Assembly: GCF_003966975.1 (NCBI RefSeq)
Contig: NZ_AP018437.1
Location: forward strand, 2,542,001-2,606,000
Reading direction: 5' to 3'
Length of the DNA: 64,000 bases
Origin: Pelolinea submarina
GTDB taxonomy: Bacteria > Chloroflexota > Anaerolineae > Anaerolineales > Anaerolineaceae
The notes under the pieces were generated by a model. It saw only the letters and a list, made by a program, of their open reading frames with translations, was not told the origin of the DNA and did not search any database. Positions 45,756 through 54,334 of this stretch are shown here, in pieces. A program made the position numbers and the translations under genes. How positions within the stretch are numbered: position 1 is the first letter of the stretch; the number at the start of each line of letters is the position of its first letter.

Positions 45756-46197
45756 ATTATTATTCGGATAATTCTTCTCCGTTTACTCCTATACTATTTA
45801 TTGTATTGTCGCAATAAATAACGAATTCGGGTATTAGAGAAATGCAAGAACTGCGCCCTCCCCCACGCTTGTCCGGGAAACCATTTGGTCTGTCGCAGTG
45901 CCTGTCAATCAACCAGGATGGATTTGCATATTTTAATTATAAAAATCTGTTGATTAGGAGAAAAAGGGGATTCGTTCTAGTCTGTGTGATCCATCAATAA
46001 TAGAAGTGTTTATTCTTTTGTCCGTGTTTATCCATGGATTATGTTTTCTATCCATATCTGTGTGCATCAATAGTAAAAACGCCTTTTCTTTTTATCTGTG
46101 TTTATCTGTGGATTATGTTTTCTATCCATATCTGTGTGTATCAATAGTAAAAACGCTTTCCTTTTATCTGTGTTTATCTGTGGTTAAAGCTTAGGTT
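45756..46197. other. Intergenic stretch with tandem repeat
   Basis: No real gene is seen in these 442 bases. The left half is unremarkable and should contain the DUF3105 promoter. The right part (about 46019-46190) is a 72-74-base tandem repeat described separately. An open frame across the repeat is an artefact of the repeat. Confidence 0.65.
46019..46190. repeat. Tandem repeat of a 72-74-base unit, about 2.3 copies
   Basis: The unit runs TATCTGTGTTTATCTGTGGA, then TTATGTTTTCTATCCATATC, then TGTGTG(C/T)ATCAATAG, then TAAAAACGC and a T-rich end. Copies start with GGATTATG at 46036 and 46110 (period 74); the next start (TATCTGTG) comes 72 bases on and the third copy breaks off after TCTGTGG. 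The TCTGTGTTTATCTGTGG part is itself a direct repeat of TCTGTG. Confidence 0.85.
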
Positions 46198-46806
46198 TTA
46201 TTTCGAAGTTACCAAATTATGCACAGCCGCGACCGGGATCATCAACGGCAGGCCGAAAACCGCCAGCAATTCTCCGCCCAGGCTGGTTTGGCCGCTGGGC
46301 TGCCCTTTCAGGCGGAAACGCAGCGCGTCAAAGGTGTTGCCCCACACGTTCCCCAGCATGATGGCGCGGATATTGGCGATAATGGCGCGCCCGCGCGCCT
46401 CCCCGTACGTATCCATCAGGGAGTCGACCAAATCAGGATCCGCCCAGCCGGCCCGGTCGGCATAATGCTGCGCGAACAACAGCGCCGGCAGTTCTTCCGC
46501 CGGGGCGCTGCGGAAATCACCCGATAGAGTATCGCTGATCTCATCCGTGTCCAACCCGGCTTTGAGCGCCACCTGCGCGTGGAAATAGGAGCAATAACGG
46601 CATCCGTTGACTTCCGTGACTGCCAGCATGATGCGTTCGCTGAATTCCACACTAACCAGACCTGCTTTTCTGCCTGTGCGCATATCGCCCACGCTGGACA
46701 ACATATCCCGCAGAAAGCGGTAAACGTCCTTGGTTGAATATAACCGCTTCATGAATTTACGCGGCGTTCTATTACCAACACGCTCAGGGTTGAGACTGGT
46801 TTCCAT
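46198..46806 (-). CDS. Carboxymuconolactone decarboxylase-like (AhpD-fold) protein
   Basis: The protein has the AhpD/CMD core: SERIMLAVTEVNGCRYCSYFH with the C-x-x-C pair and following His, then a helical part. Such proteins are peroxidase-like or of unknown role. I use the ATG at 46806 (202 aa, AAGGA about 7 bases upstream), 14 bases after the methyltransferase gene; an upstream ATG at 46914 would run through the end of that gene. It is probably co-transcribed with the methyltransferase. Confidence 0.83.
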   Translation of the reverse strand: METSLNPERVGNRTPRKFMKRLYSTKDVYRFLRDMLSSVGDMRTGRKAGLVSVEFSERIMLAVTEVNGCRYCSYFHAQVALKAGLDTDEISDTLSGDFRSAPAEELPALLFAQHYADRAGWADPDLVDSLMDTYGEARGRAIIANIRAIMLGNVWGNTFDALRFRLKGQPSGQTSLGGELLAVFGLPLMIPVAAVHNLVTSK

Positions 46807-46819
46807 TAATATCCTTGAT

Positions 46820-47350
46820 TTATTTATTGAATTTGATCGGCAGCCACATGGGTACGTGCTGCTGGTAAGCGCGGTAGCGTTCTCCAAAGATTCCCAGCAT
46901 GCGGCCTTCTTCATATTTTGCCAACCAGTGGTACAGCCCCAAAATACCCAACCAGACTAATCCGGCTAAGGGCGAGAGCACCAGCAGTAACACGGCGAGG
47001 TAAAGGAGAATGGAGCCCAGGTAAACCGGATGGCGCATGTATGCGAACAAATCCTCGGTGATCATTACCGGTTCTTCGCGGTATTCTCCGAAGACAACCT
47101 GAATGCCGCGCAGTGCCAGCCAAACCCCCAACCCGAACAATGCCAGGCTGAAAGGCAGCCGTGCCCAAAAAGAAATTTGCTGGTTGAAACGCTGCGGATT
47201 GCCCAACAGGAAATAATCCAGGACAGCTGCGGCAATAAATACCAGCATGCCGATTCCCTGCCAGGTATCCCCTACCGGATGTTCGCCGGCCAGGTCGGGG
47301 CGGCTTTCGTGGTTTTGGTAACGCGGGTCGTTCTTTAAGTCTTTCTGCAT
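46820..47350 (-). CDS. Isoprenylcysteine carboxyl methyltransferase-like membrane protein
   Basis: The 176-aa protein has four to five membrane helices and the ICMT/PEMT core AYMRHPVYLGSILLYL with the end E-E-x-x-x-x-x-x-G-E-R-Y-x-x-Y-x-x-x-V-P. These proteins use S-adenosylmethionine to methylate lipids or lipidated cysteines; in bacteria the substrate is seldom known. It overlaps nothing and is followed after 14 bases by the AhpD-like gene. Confidence 0.87.
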   Translation of the reverse strand: MQKDLKNDPRYQNHESRPDLAGEHPVGDTWQGIGMLVFIAAAVLDYFLLGNPQRFNQQISFWARLPFSLALFGLGVWLALRGIQVVFGEYREEPVMITEDLFAYMRHPVYLGSILLYLAVLLLVLSPLAGLVWLGILGLYHWLAKYEEGRMLGIFGERYRAYQQHVPMWLPIKFNK

Positions 47351-47452
47351 ATTATCCTCAATCTACTCATTTCTCACCTGAAGTATCCAAATTAATATAC
47401 TCTGACTTCTTTAAATACAGGGTTGTTGAGGAATTTCTTATACAGTGTAGGT

Positions 47453-48349
47453 TTACAGATATCCCAATGGTTCCACGTGCACATATGCCCGGTCTACTTC
47501 CGGCAGGGCTTCCAAACGTTCGGTAGCCTGGTCGCAAATGGCATGTGCTTCGTTGAGGGTTTTGTTGCCGTCCACATTGATATGCATTTCCACCACCAGT
47601 TTCGGGCCGGCGTATTCGGTAACGATGTGATGAACGTCTTCCAATCCGGGAACATCCTTGACCGAATCCAAAATGCGGTTGCGGACATCTTCGTCGGCGC
47701 CCGCGCCGGTCAGGTAGCCCAGGTTTTCTTTGGCTGTTCCGTAAACCGCCTTAAATATCCACAAAGCCACCGCCACACCCGCCAACGGATCCAGCAGCGG
47801 GCTGATAAAGTTGGAACCAACGATGCCCAACAGCGCGGCCAGGGAAGTGACCACATCACTCAGGTTATCCTTGGCAACCGCATCCAATCCGGGGCTGGCC
47901 GTCTGCCGGCTGATACGGTGCACTATCGCATACATTACCGCTTTGATCAGCATACTGACTACCAATGCCAACAGCGATATCCCCAACGGAATGGCAGCGC
48001 CGCCTTCCATGGCGCGCTGAATGGAAGCGCGTAAAGCTTCCACACCGGCAATTGTCATGGAGATGGTCACAATTAGCGCGGTGAAAGGCTCAAAACGGCT
48101 GTGTCCCTGGGGATGGCTCATATCGGGCGGCTGCTGGGAAATCCATAAGCCGACAATCAGCAGAATGGAATACAGCACATCCGAAATTGAGTTGACTGCG
48201 TCCGAATAAATAGCAGATGAACCGCTGAGCCTGGCAGCGGCTATTTTAATCCCGGCTAACAGTAAGTTGCCAATTAATGTAACCACCATCGCCCGCCGAA
48301 ACATACGGCCGACTTGATGGTTCGGTTGATAATAACGAACCCATTTCAT
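47453..48349 (-). CDS. Cation diffusion facilitator (CDF) family metal exporter
   Basis: The 298-aa protein has six helices, the helix-2 motif SDAVNSISDVLYS and helix-5 AKDNLSDVVTS, each with the metal-site Asp, plus a C-terminal cytosolic domain with MHINVDG and VHVEP. Exported metals in the family are Zn, Fe, Mn, Co or Ni; the motif here (NxxSD) does not settle it. It starts 47 bases after the ABC exporter pair on the same strand and may be read through from it. Confidence 0.92.
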   Translation of the reverse strand: MKWVRYYQPNHQVGRMFRRAMVVTLIGNLLLAGIKIAAARLSGSSAIYSDAVNSISDVLYSILLIVGLWISQQPPDMSHPQGHSRFEPFTALIVTISMTIAGVEALRASIQRAMEGGAAIPLGISLLALVVSMLIKAVMYAIVHRISRQTASPGLDAVAKDNLSDVVTSLAALLGIVGSNFISPLLDPLAGVAVALWIFKAVYGTAKENLGYLTGAGADEDVRNRILDSVKDVPGLEDVHHIVTEYAGPKLVVEMHINVDGNKTLNEAHAICDQATERLEALPEVDRAYVHVEPLGYL

Positions 48350-48396
48350 AATTTATCCAATATCCTACAAAGACAGGAATTATAGACGAAAATCCG

Positions 48397-50226
48397 TTAA
48401 ATAATTTGTCCTTTAAATTGGCTTGTGTACAGATTAAAGTAAAAGCCTTTTTGATTGACCAATTCCTGGTGGCTGCCCTGCTCGATGATTTCTCCCTGCC
48501 GGATGACCAGCACGTTATCCGCATCGCGGATAGTGCTCAAACGGTGCGCGATTACAAAACTGGTGCGCCCTTCCATTAACAGCAGCAGTGCCTTCTGAAT
48601 GTGCGCTTCGGTGCGGGTGTCCACGCTGCTGGTTGCCTCATCCAGAATCAGGATGCCCGGGTCGGCCAGAACCGCACGGCTGATGGCCAGCAGTTGGCGC
48701 TGCCCCTGGCTCAGGTTGCTGCCCCGTTCCGAAAGCAGGGTATGATAACCCTGCGGTAATTGGCGGATGAAGTAGTCCGCATCCGCCACTTTGGCTGCCT
48801 GCACGCATTCTTCATCGCTGGCAGCTAGCCGTCCATAGCGGATATTTTCGAGCACGGTATCGGAAAACAAGAAAGTGTCCTGCAATACAATGCCCAAACT
48901 GCGGCGCAAGTTTTCTTTTTTAATATCGCGAATGTCCGTTCCGTCGATGCGGATAGACCCGGATTCGACGTCGTAAAAGCGGCTCAACAGGTTGATGATG
49001 GTCGTCTTTCCGGCTCCGGTCGGACCCACCAGCGCAATGGTCTGGCCGGCCCTGGCATGCAGGGACATATTTTTAATCACCGGCACACCCTCTACGTAGC
49101 TGAAATTAACCTCTTCAAAACGCACATCCCCTTTCACATCCTTCAAGGGAACCGCGTTGGGCGCATCCTCAACTTCCGGCTGCGTGTCCAGAATTTCAAA
49201 GACGCGTTCCGCACCCGCCAGCGCGGATTGAATCGAGTTATAAAGTTCCGACAACTGCCGTACGGGTTGGATGAATTGGCGGCCATAGCTGATGAATGTA
49301 GCAATCAAGCCCACGGTTACCAATCCTTTGATAGCCAACCAGCCTCCCAGACCGGCCAGGGTGATGACGAACAAATTACCGATTTGGGTAGTCAGCGGCA
49401 TTAGTAAAAACGCGTAAGTATGCGCGGTCTTTCCTGTTTTGTATACGGCATCGTTCGCTTCCCGGAAAGTGTCCAAAGCAGACTCATTGCGCCGGAATGC
49501 CTTAATCACACGCTGTCCGCTGATGGTCTCTTCAATATTCCCATTCAGGTCGCCCAATTCTGCTTGCAGCTCGCGGAATCCGCGCCGGGAATACTTGGCT
49601 ATGAATGTCGTGAACCACAAAGTCAGCGGGACAACCAGGAGAGATGCCAGCGCCAGCCAGAAATCCAGCGCGAACATGGCCACCAGGATTCCCACCAGGC
49701 TGAGAACGCTGGCCATGAGCGAGGTGATGTTCATAGAAACCGCCTGATTAATCACATCGATGTCGTTGGTCAGACGGCTCATCAACTCACCAGGTGGATT
49801 GTGGTCATAATAGCTGAGCGATAGTTTCTGCAAATGCGAGAACAAATCGGTGCGCAATCTTTTCAACGCTTTCTGTGTGGTGGTGGACATAATCCAGTTG
49901 GAAGCCAGCTGCAGCAGGTTGGTCGTAAGGTATGCCGCTGCCATGAGTATCACGGTACGCAGCAATCCCTGCACGTCCTTATTCGCGATGTAATTATCGA
50001 TTGCCCGGCCCATTAAATATGGGGCTGCCAATCCGGATAAGGTGTAGCCCAAAACCAGCAGAAATACGACCAGCAAAGTTTTGGCAAAAGGTTTCAGATA
50101 AGCCGCCAGGCGCGCGGAAGCGCTACGGATGTCCTTGGGTTTCTCAATTCGGCCGGGGTTGCCCGCGCCGCCGCGCCGCATGGTATGGGTAAGATTCGCG
50201 GGTGCATTGGAAATATTTTCAGCCAT
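48397..50226 (-). CDS. ABC exporter half-transporter, canonical ATPase partner
   Basis: The 609-aa protein has six membrane helices (about 50-320) followed by an ABC domain with Walker A GPTGAGKTTI, signature LSQGQRQLL, Walker B ILILDEATSSVD with the catalytic Glu, and an H-loop (IAHRLSTIR). It overlaps the upstream half-transporter by 8 bases. The two form a heterodimer of the BmrCD/TM287-288 type, exporting drugs or lipids, under control of the MarR gene upstream. Confidence 0.93.
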   Translation of the reverse strand: MAENISNAPANLTHTMRRGGAGNPGRIEKPKDIRSASARLAAYLKPFAKTLLVVFLLVLGYTLSGLAAPYLMGRAIDNYIANKDVQGLLRTVILMAAAYLTTNLLQLASNWIMSTTTQKALKRLRTDLFSHLQKLSLSYYDHNPPGELMSRLTNDIDVINQAVSMNITSLMASVLSLVGILVAMFALDFWLALASLLVVPLTLWFTTFIAKYSRRGFRELQAELGDLNGNIEETISGQRVIKAFRRNESALDTFREANDAVYKTGKTAHTYAFLLMPLTTQIGNLFVITLAGLGGWLAIKGLVTVGLIATFISYGRQFIQPVRQLSELYNSIQSALAGAERVFEILDTQPEVEDAPNAVPLKDVKGDVRFEEVNFSYVEGVPVIKNMSLHARAGQTIALVGPTGAGKTTIINLLSRFYDVESGSIRIDGTDIRDIKKENLRRSLGIVLQDTFLFSDTVLENIRYGRLAASDEECVQAAKVADADYFIRQLPQGYHTLLSERGSNLSQGQRQLLAISRAVLADPGILILDEATSSVDTRTEAHIQKALLLLMEGRTSFVIAHRLSTIRDADNVLVIRQGEIIEQGSHQELVNQKGFYFNLYTSQFKGQII

Positions 50227-52012
50227 TGGCAGCCGCTCCCATCATTTTCTTGCCGCTCAATAAATCATGCAGCGCGTGGTTTCCATCCCCAAGTTGAGAA
50301 TCGAAGATTTCTTTATAAACCGGACTGCTTTTTATCAACTGTGTATGCGTGCCCTGAGCCACAACCCTGCCCCGGTCGAGCACCACTATTTTATCGGCAT
50401 TCAGGACCGTGCTGATGCGCTGCGCGACGACAAAGTTGGTACAGCCTTTCATCAGTTCGTCCAGTACGGCCTGGATCTTGGATTCCGTCTCCACATCCAC
50501 CGCGCTGGTGCTGTCATCCAGAATCAATATCCTGGGATGGCAGAGAATTGCCCGCGCGATGGCTATACGCTGCTTTTGGCCGCCGGACAGGTTCACGCCT
50601 CTTTGGGCAATGGGCGTATCGTACCCTTCCGGCAGCTCACGGATGAAATCGTGCACCTGCGCAGCCTTGGCTGCCTGGATAATCTCCGCCTGGCTGGCAG
50701 TGGGATTGCCGTAGCTGATATTTTGGCTGATCGTTCCGGAGAACAGGATCGTATCCTGAGGTGTTATGGCAACCGAAGCGAAGAGAGATTCCTGTTTGAT
50801 GTCGCGCACATCGATGCCGTCTATCAGGATCTTTCCGCCGGTAACATCGTAGAAACGGGGAATCAGATTCACCAGGGTTGATTTTCCGGAACCCGTAGCT
50901 CCCAGGATTGCAACCGTCTGCCCCGCTTCCGCCACCAGGTTGATATCATCCAAAACGCGCTCATCCACCGCTCCGTCATAATAAAAACTGACGTGTTGGA
51001 ATTCGACCCGGCCCTTGATGGAATGGTCCAGTACGACGGCTTCCGGTTTATCGACCACATCCGGCTGAGTTTCAAAAATCTCTTCCACGCGCTCGGCAGA
51101 TGCCACACCGGAAGCAACCGCGTTTGCCAGCATCACCATAATCAACAACGGCGCCATCGCCGTCATCAGGTAATCCGTGAAAGCCACAATTTGACCGACA
51201 GTCAACGTCCCCTGGATGACCTGCAATCCGCCCGACCAAACGATAGCGACCATCGCAAAATTAATGACTAAGGTAAGCAAGGGTGAAAAAGCTGAATAGA
51301 AACGCTGAATGATAATATTCATCTGGGAATATTTATCGTTCACAACTTCAAAGCGTTCCTCTTCGTGGGTACGCCGCACAAAAGCTTTTACCACCCGCAC
51401 CCCGGCGATGTTTTCCTGTAGCACGGTATTCAGGGAGTCCAACTTTTTCTGAACATTCAGGAATAATGGGCCCAATTTATAGATAAAAAACGCCACCACT
51501 ACCGCCGTCATCAGCATCATCGGTATGATTTTTAATGTCAGTGCGGCGTTGGTGGAATACATCAGAAAGAAACTGCCAAGGATGATCAAAGGAGCGCGCA
51601 CACCAATACGCATGTTCATGCGAAAGGTCTGCTGCAAGATCGTGATGTCGCTCGTCAACCGCACGATCAAATTGCCGGTCTTTAATTGATCCAGGTTGCT
51701 GTAGGAAAACTCCTGGATTTTTTGGAAAACCGCCTCACGCAAATCTCTGGAAAAGGCTTCGGAAGCGCTTACGGAAAAAATATTATTCCCTATCGCAAAA
51801 AGTGTATTCACAAAGGAAATTCCCAGCATAATCAATGCGGTTCTTTTTACAACATCCATATTCCCCGGTGTGATACCTTTATCAATGATTTGCTGTACCA
51901 ATCGTGGAATTGCCAGGTCCATTATGACTATAAATACCAATAAAATAACAGAAGCAATTGCTTCCTTCCAATAAGGTTTCAAGAATTTCGATAATTTAAT
52001 TAGATTTTTCAT
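50219..52012 (-). CDS. ABC exporter half-transporter, degenerate-site partner
   Basis: The 597-aa protein has six membrane helices and an ABC domain with Walker A GATGSGKSTL, signature LSGGQKQRIA and Walker B ILILDDSTSAVD. The residue after the Walker B Asp is Asp, not the catalytic Glu. The histidine of the H-loop reads VAQRIST, so the H-loop His is replaced by Gln. Both changes mark the degenerate nucleotide site of a heterodimeric exporter. It overlaps marR by 4 bases (ATGA) and the next half by 8. Confidence 0.93.
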   Translation of the reverse strand: MKNLIKLSKFLKPYWKEAIASVILLVFIVIMDLAIPRLVQQIIDKGITPGNMDVVKRTALIMLGISFVNTLFAIGNNIFSVSASEAFSRDLREAVFQKIQEFSYSNLDQLKTGNLIVRLTSDITILQQTFRMNMRIGVRAPLIILGSFFLMYSTNAALTLKIIPMMLMTAVVVAFFIYKLGPLFLNVQKKLDSLNTVLQENIAGVRVVKAFVRRTHEEERFEVVNDKYSQMNIIIQRFYSAFSPLLTLVINFAMVAIVWSGGLQVIQGTLTVGQIVAFTDYLMTAMAPLLIMVMLANAVASGVASAERVEEIFETQPDVVDKPEAVVLDHSIKGRVEFQHVSFYYDGAVDERVLDDINLVAEAGQTVAILGATGSGKSTLVNLIPRFYDVTGGKILIDGIDVRDIKQESLFASVAITPQDTILFSGTISQNISYGNPTASQAEIIQAAKAAQVHDFIRELPEGYDTPIAQRGVNLSGGQKQRIAIARAILCHPRILILDDSTSAVDVETESKIQAVLDELMKGCTNFVVAQRISTVLNADKIVVLDRGRVVAQGTHTQLIKSSPVYKEIFDSQLGDGNHALHDLLSGKKMMGAAANG

Positions 52013-52485
52013 GGTTCGGTAGAAGTGTTGCGGTTCAGTACTTTCTGCAATAATTCGAAGGCATCATTGATCGTCTTCAGTTCCTGATCGTCTAATGAAG
52101 AAAACATTTTCCGCATGAACAAATTATTCTTGGCGTAAATCTGCTCCATCAAATCCTGCCCGGCCTGCGTTGGTGTCAGGTAAACAATGCGGCGGTCCTG
52201 CCGGTCGCGCTCTCGTTCGATCAAGCCCGCGTTAGCCAATTCCTCAACAGCCCGGCTGATGCTCGGACGGCTGATAAACATACACTCCGATAATTCGCTG
52301 ACGGTCTTTCGCTTCCCCTCTTTGATACGCCGCAGCACGTGATATTGGGTTGAGGTAATCCCAAATTCTTCCCGGGCGGTTCGGTGGATGGCCGACCGCG
52401 TGTAATGCCAGAGGGGAGGAATGGTCTTCCAAAATGTGGCAATTGCCTCTTCTGTTTCCGGAGAATGTGTCTCTTCAGGATTCAT
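52009..52485 (-). CDS. MarR-family transcription regulator
   Basis: The 158-aa winged-helix protein has TSTQYHVLRRIKEGKRKTVS, ISRPSISRAVEELANAGLIE and the wing RDRQDRRIVYLTPTQAG, all MarR marks. It is the first gene before two ABC exporter genes, overlapping the first by 4 bases, so it likely represses the exporter and itself. An operator-like palindrome lies in its promoter. Confidence 0.94.
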   Translation of the reverse strand: MNPEETHSPETEEAIATFWKTIPPLWHYTRSAIHRTAREEFGITSTQYHVLRRIKEGKRKTVSELSECMFISRPSISRAVEELANAGLIERERDRQDRRIVYLTPTQAGQDLMEQIYAKNNLFMRKMFSSLDDQELKTINDAFELLQKVLNRNTSTEP

Positions 52486-52502
52486 CTTGCTCCTATCCTA
52501 TT

Positions 52503-52547
52503 AGTTAACTTAATCAACTATTATATTTGTCAACTATTATTTGTCAA
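52503..52547 (-). promoter_or_regulatory. marR-ABC promoter with operator-like repeats
   Basis: On the minus strand TTGACA (52547-52542) and TATAAT (52525-52520) are 16 bases apart. A second TTGACA (52533-52528) lies in the spacer, giving direct repeats of TAGTTGACAAATA type, and the imperfect palindrome AGTTGATTAAGTTAACT (52519-52503) covers the start region. The layout suits MarR self-repression; binding is inferred. Confidence 0.68.
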
Positions 52548-52734
52548 TAATAACCAGAGATAAGCGGTGAAAGTTGTTATGATTACGGGACTCTTCAGGT
52601 GGAATTATTAACCAATAATTTACAATTCGATAACACTTTTCATGGAAATTGGTGTTAATATACTTAATATGTAAACCCAATTGTGATGTGGAAAACTGCC
52701 ACACCACAGTTGGTACCCAATGAATTGAGTGAGA

Positions 52735-54225
52735 ATGAATGTCCTCTTGATTTACCCCAAGTTTCCCGACACCTTCTGGAGTTTTAAACACGCCCTGAAA
52801 TTTATTCACAAGAAATCCTCTGCCCCACCGCTGGGATTGTTAACCATTGCAGCCATGCTGCCGAAGGATTGGCACCTGAAATTGGTTGACGAGAATATCC
52901 GAGATCTGAGAGAAAAAGATCTGGCATGGGCAGATATGGCTTTTATCAGCGCCATGACCATCCAACAAGAAGGAGCGCGCGAGGTCATCACACGCTGCCA
53001 ATCAGCCGGTATCAAAGTTGTGGTGGGCGGGCCGCTCTTCACCACCGAGCCGGACGAATTCAACGGCGTGGATCATTTTGTGCTTAACGAAGGTGAAATC
53101 ACCCTGCCGGAATTTTTACGGGATCTTGAAGCTTCGCAGGCCAAACAAATCTATAGCACGGAAGAATATGCGGATATGCACCAAACCCCAACCCCTCGTT
53201 GGGAATTGATGAACCTGAACGATTACGCCAGCATGAGCATTCAATACTCCCGCGGCTGCCCCTTCAATTGCGATTTCTGCAACGTCACCGCTCTATTGGG
53301 TCACCGCATGCGCCTAAAGACCGCACAGCAGATCATTGCCGAGCTGGATGGTTTGTACCAGGCCGGTTGGCGCGGCGGTGTATTCTTTGTGGATGACAAC
53401 TTAATCGGCAATAAAAAAGCCCTGAAAGAAGAACTCCTGCCGGCATTAATTGAATGGCGTAAAGACAAAGAGGGCATGACTTTCAACACTGAAGCTTCCA
53501 TCAATCTGGCGGACGACCCGGAATTAATGAGCCTGATGACCGCAGCCGGATTCAATAAAGTCTTCATCGGTATTGAAACCCCGGATGAGGATAACCTGGC
53601 CGAATGCAATAAAAAACAAAACCTTAACCGCGATCTGGTCGCGGACATCCACCGCATTCAACATGCGGGTATGCAGGTCCAAGGTGGGTTCATTGTGGGT
53701 TTCGACAACGACAACCCGCGTACTTTCCAACAGTTGATCGACCTGATCCAGCACAGCGGCATCGTCACCGCCATGGTCGGCATTCTGCAAGCGCCTATTG
53801 GCACGCAGCTTTACGCGCGCATGGAAAAAGCCGGCCGCATTTTGAAAAATATGTCCGGTGATAACGTGGACGGTTCCACCAATATTATTCCGGTAATGAA
53901 CATTGAAGTCTTGAAGCAGCAGTACAAAAAACTGCTCAACCATCTATACTCGCCCACCGTCTATTACCAGCGGGTCACCACCTTTTTAAAAGAATATAAC
54001 CTGCCTAAAGTAAAGGTTCATATTGATCCGGGCGTCATCTGGCAGAATACGAACGCTTTCCTGCGCTCGGTCTTCCAGTTGGGAGTCTTTGGGAAGGAAC
54101 GCCGCCAATATTGGCAGCTTTTCTTTTGGACGTTGTTCCACAAACCGCGCCTGTTCCCGTTAGCGATTGAGTTTTCAATTTACGGATATCATTTCCGAAA
54201 AATCAACGAACAGCATGTGATGTAA
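52735..54225 (+). CDS. B12-binding radical SAM protein, DUF4070 type
   Basis: The 496-aa protein (ATG at 52735; a GTG two codons earlier is possible) has an N-terminal B12-binding domain (MNVLLIYPKFPDTF; VVVGGPLFTTEPDEF; DHFVLNEGE), a radical SAM core with C-x3-C-x2-C in RGCPFNCDFC, and a DUF4070 C-terminal part. Such enzymes often methylate unactivated carbons; HpnP, which methylates hopanoids, is of this type. No hopanoid gene is present in the window, so the substrate is open. It has its own terminator. Confidence 0.87.
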   Translation: MNVLLIYPKFPDTFWSFKHALKFIHKKSSAPPLGLLTIAAMLPKDWHLKLVDENIRDLREKDLAWADMAFISAMTIQQEGAREVITRCQSAGIKVVVGGPLFTTEPDEFNGVDHFVLNEGEITLPEFLRDLEASQAKQIYSTEEYADMHQTPTPRWELMNLNDYASMSIQYSRGCPFNCDFCNVTALLGHRMRLKTAQQIIAELDGLYQAGWRGGVFFVDDNLIGNKKALKEELLPALIEWRKDKEGMTFNTEASINLADDPELMSLMTAAGFNKVFIGIETPDEDNLAECNKKQNLNRDLVADIHRIQHAGMQVQGGFIVGFDNDNPRTFQQLIDLIQHSGIVTAMVGILQAPIGTQLYARMEKAGRILKNMSGDNVDGSTNIIPVMNIEVLKQQYKKLLNHLYSPTVYYQRVTTFLKEYNLPKVKVHIDPGVIWQNTNAFLRSVFQLGVFGKERRQYWQLFFWTLFHKPRLFPLAIEFSIYGYHFRKINEQHVM

Positions 54226-54240
54226 CATTCCGATTTCACG

Positions 54241-54268
54241 CCCCCGGCTAACCGCCGGGGGTTTTTGT
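54241..54268 (+). terminator. Terminator of the radical SAM gene
   Basis: CCCCCGGC (54241-54248) and GCCGGGGG (54254-54261) form an eight-base-pair stem with a TAACC loop, followed by TTTTTG. It starts 16 bases after the stop codon. Confidence 0.92.
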
Positions 54269-54334
54269 TTTAATAGGAACAGCATTCCGGAATTATCCAG
54301 TTATCAATTGGAGTAAACTTAATTTAAAGATCCC

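Noticed and set aside
46006..46194. Short open frame over the tandem repeat
   Set aside because: It repeats itself in step with the DNA repeat and has no start signal, so it is a by-product of the repeat.
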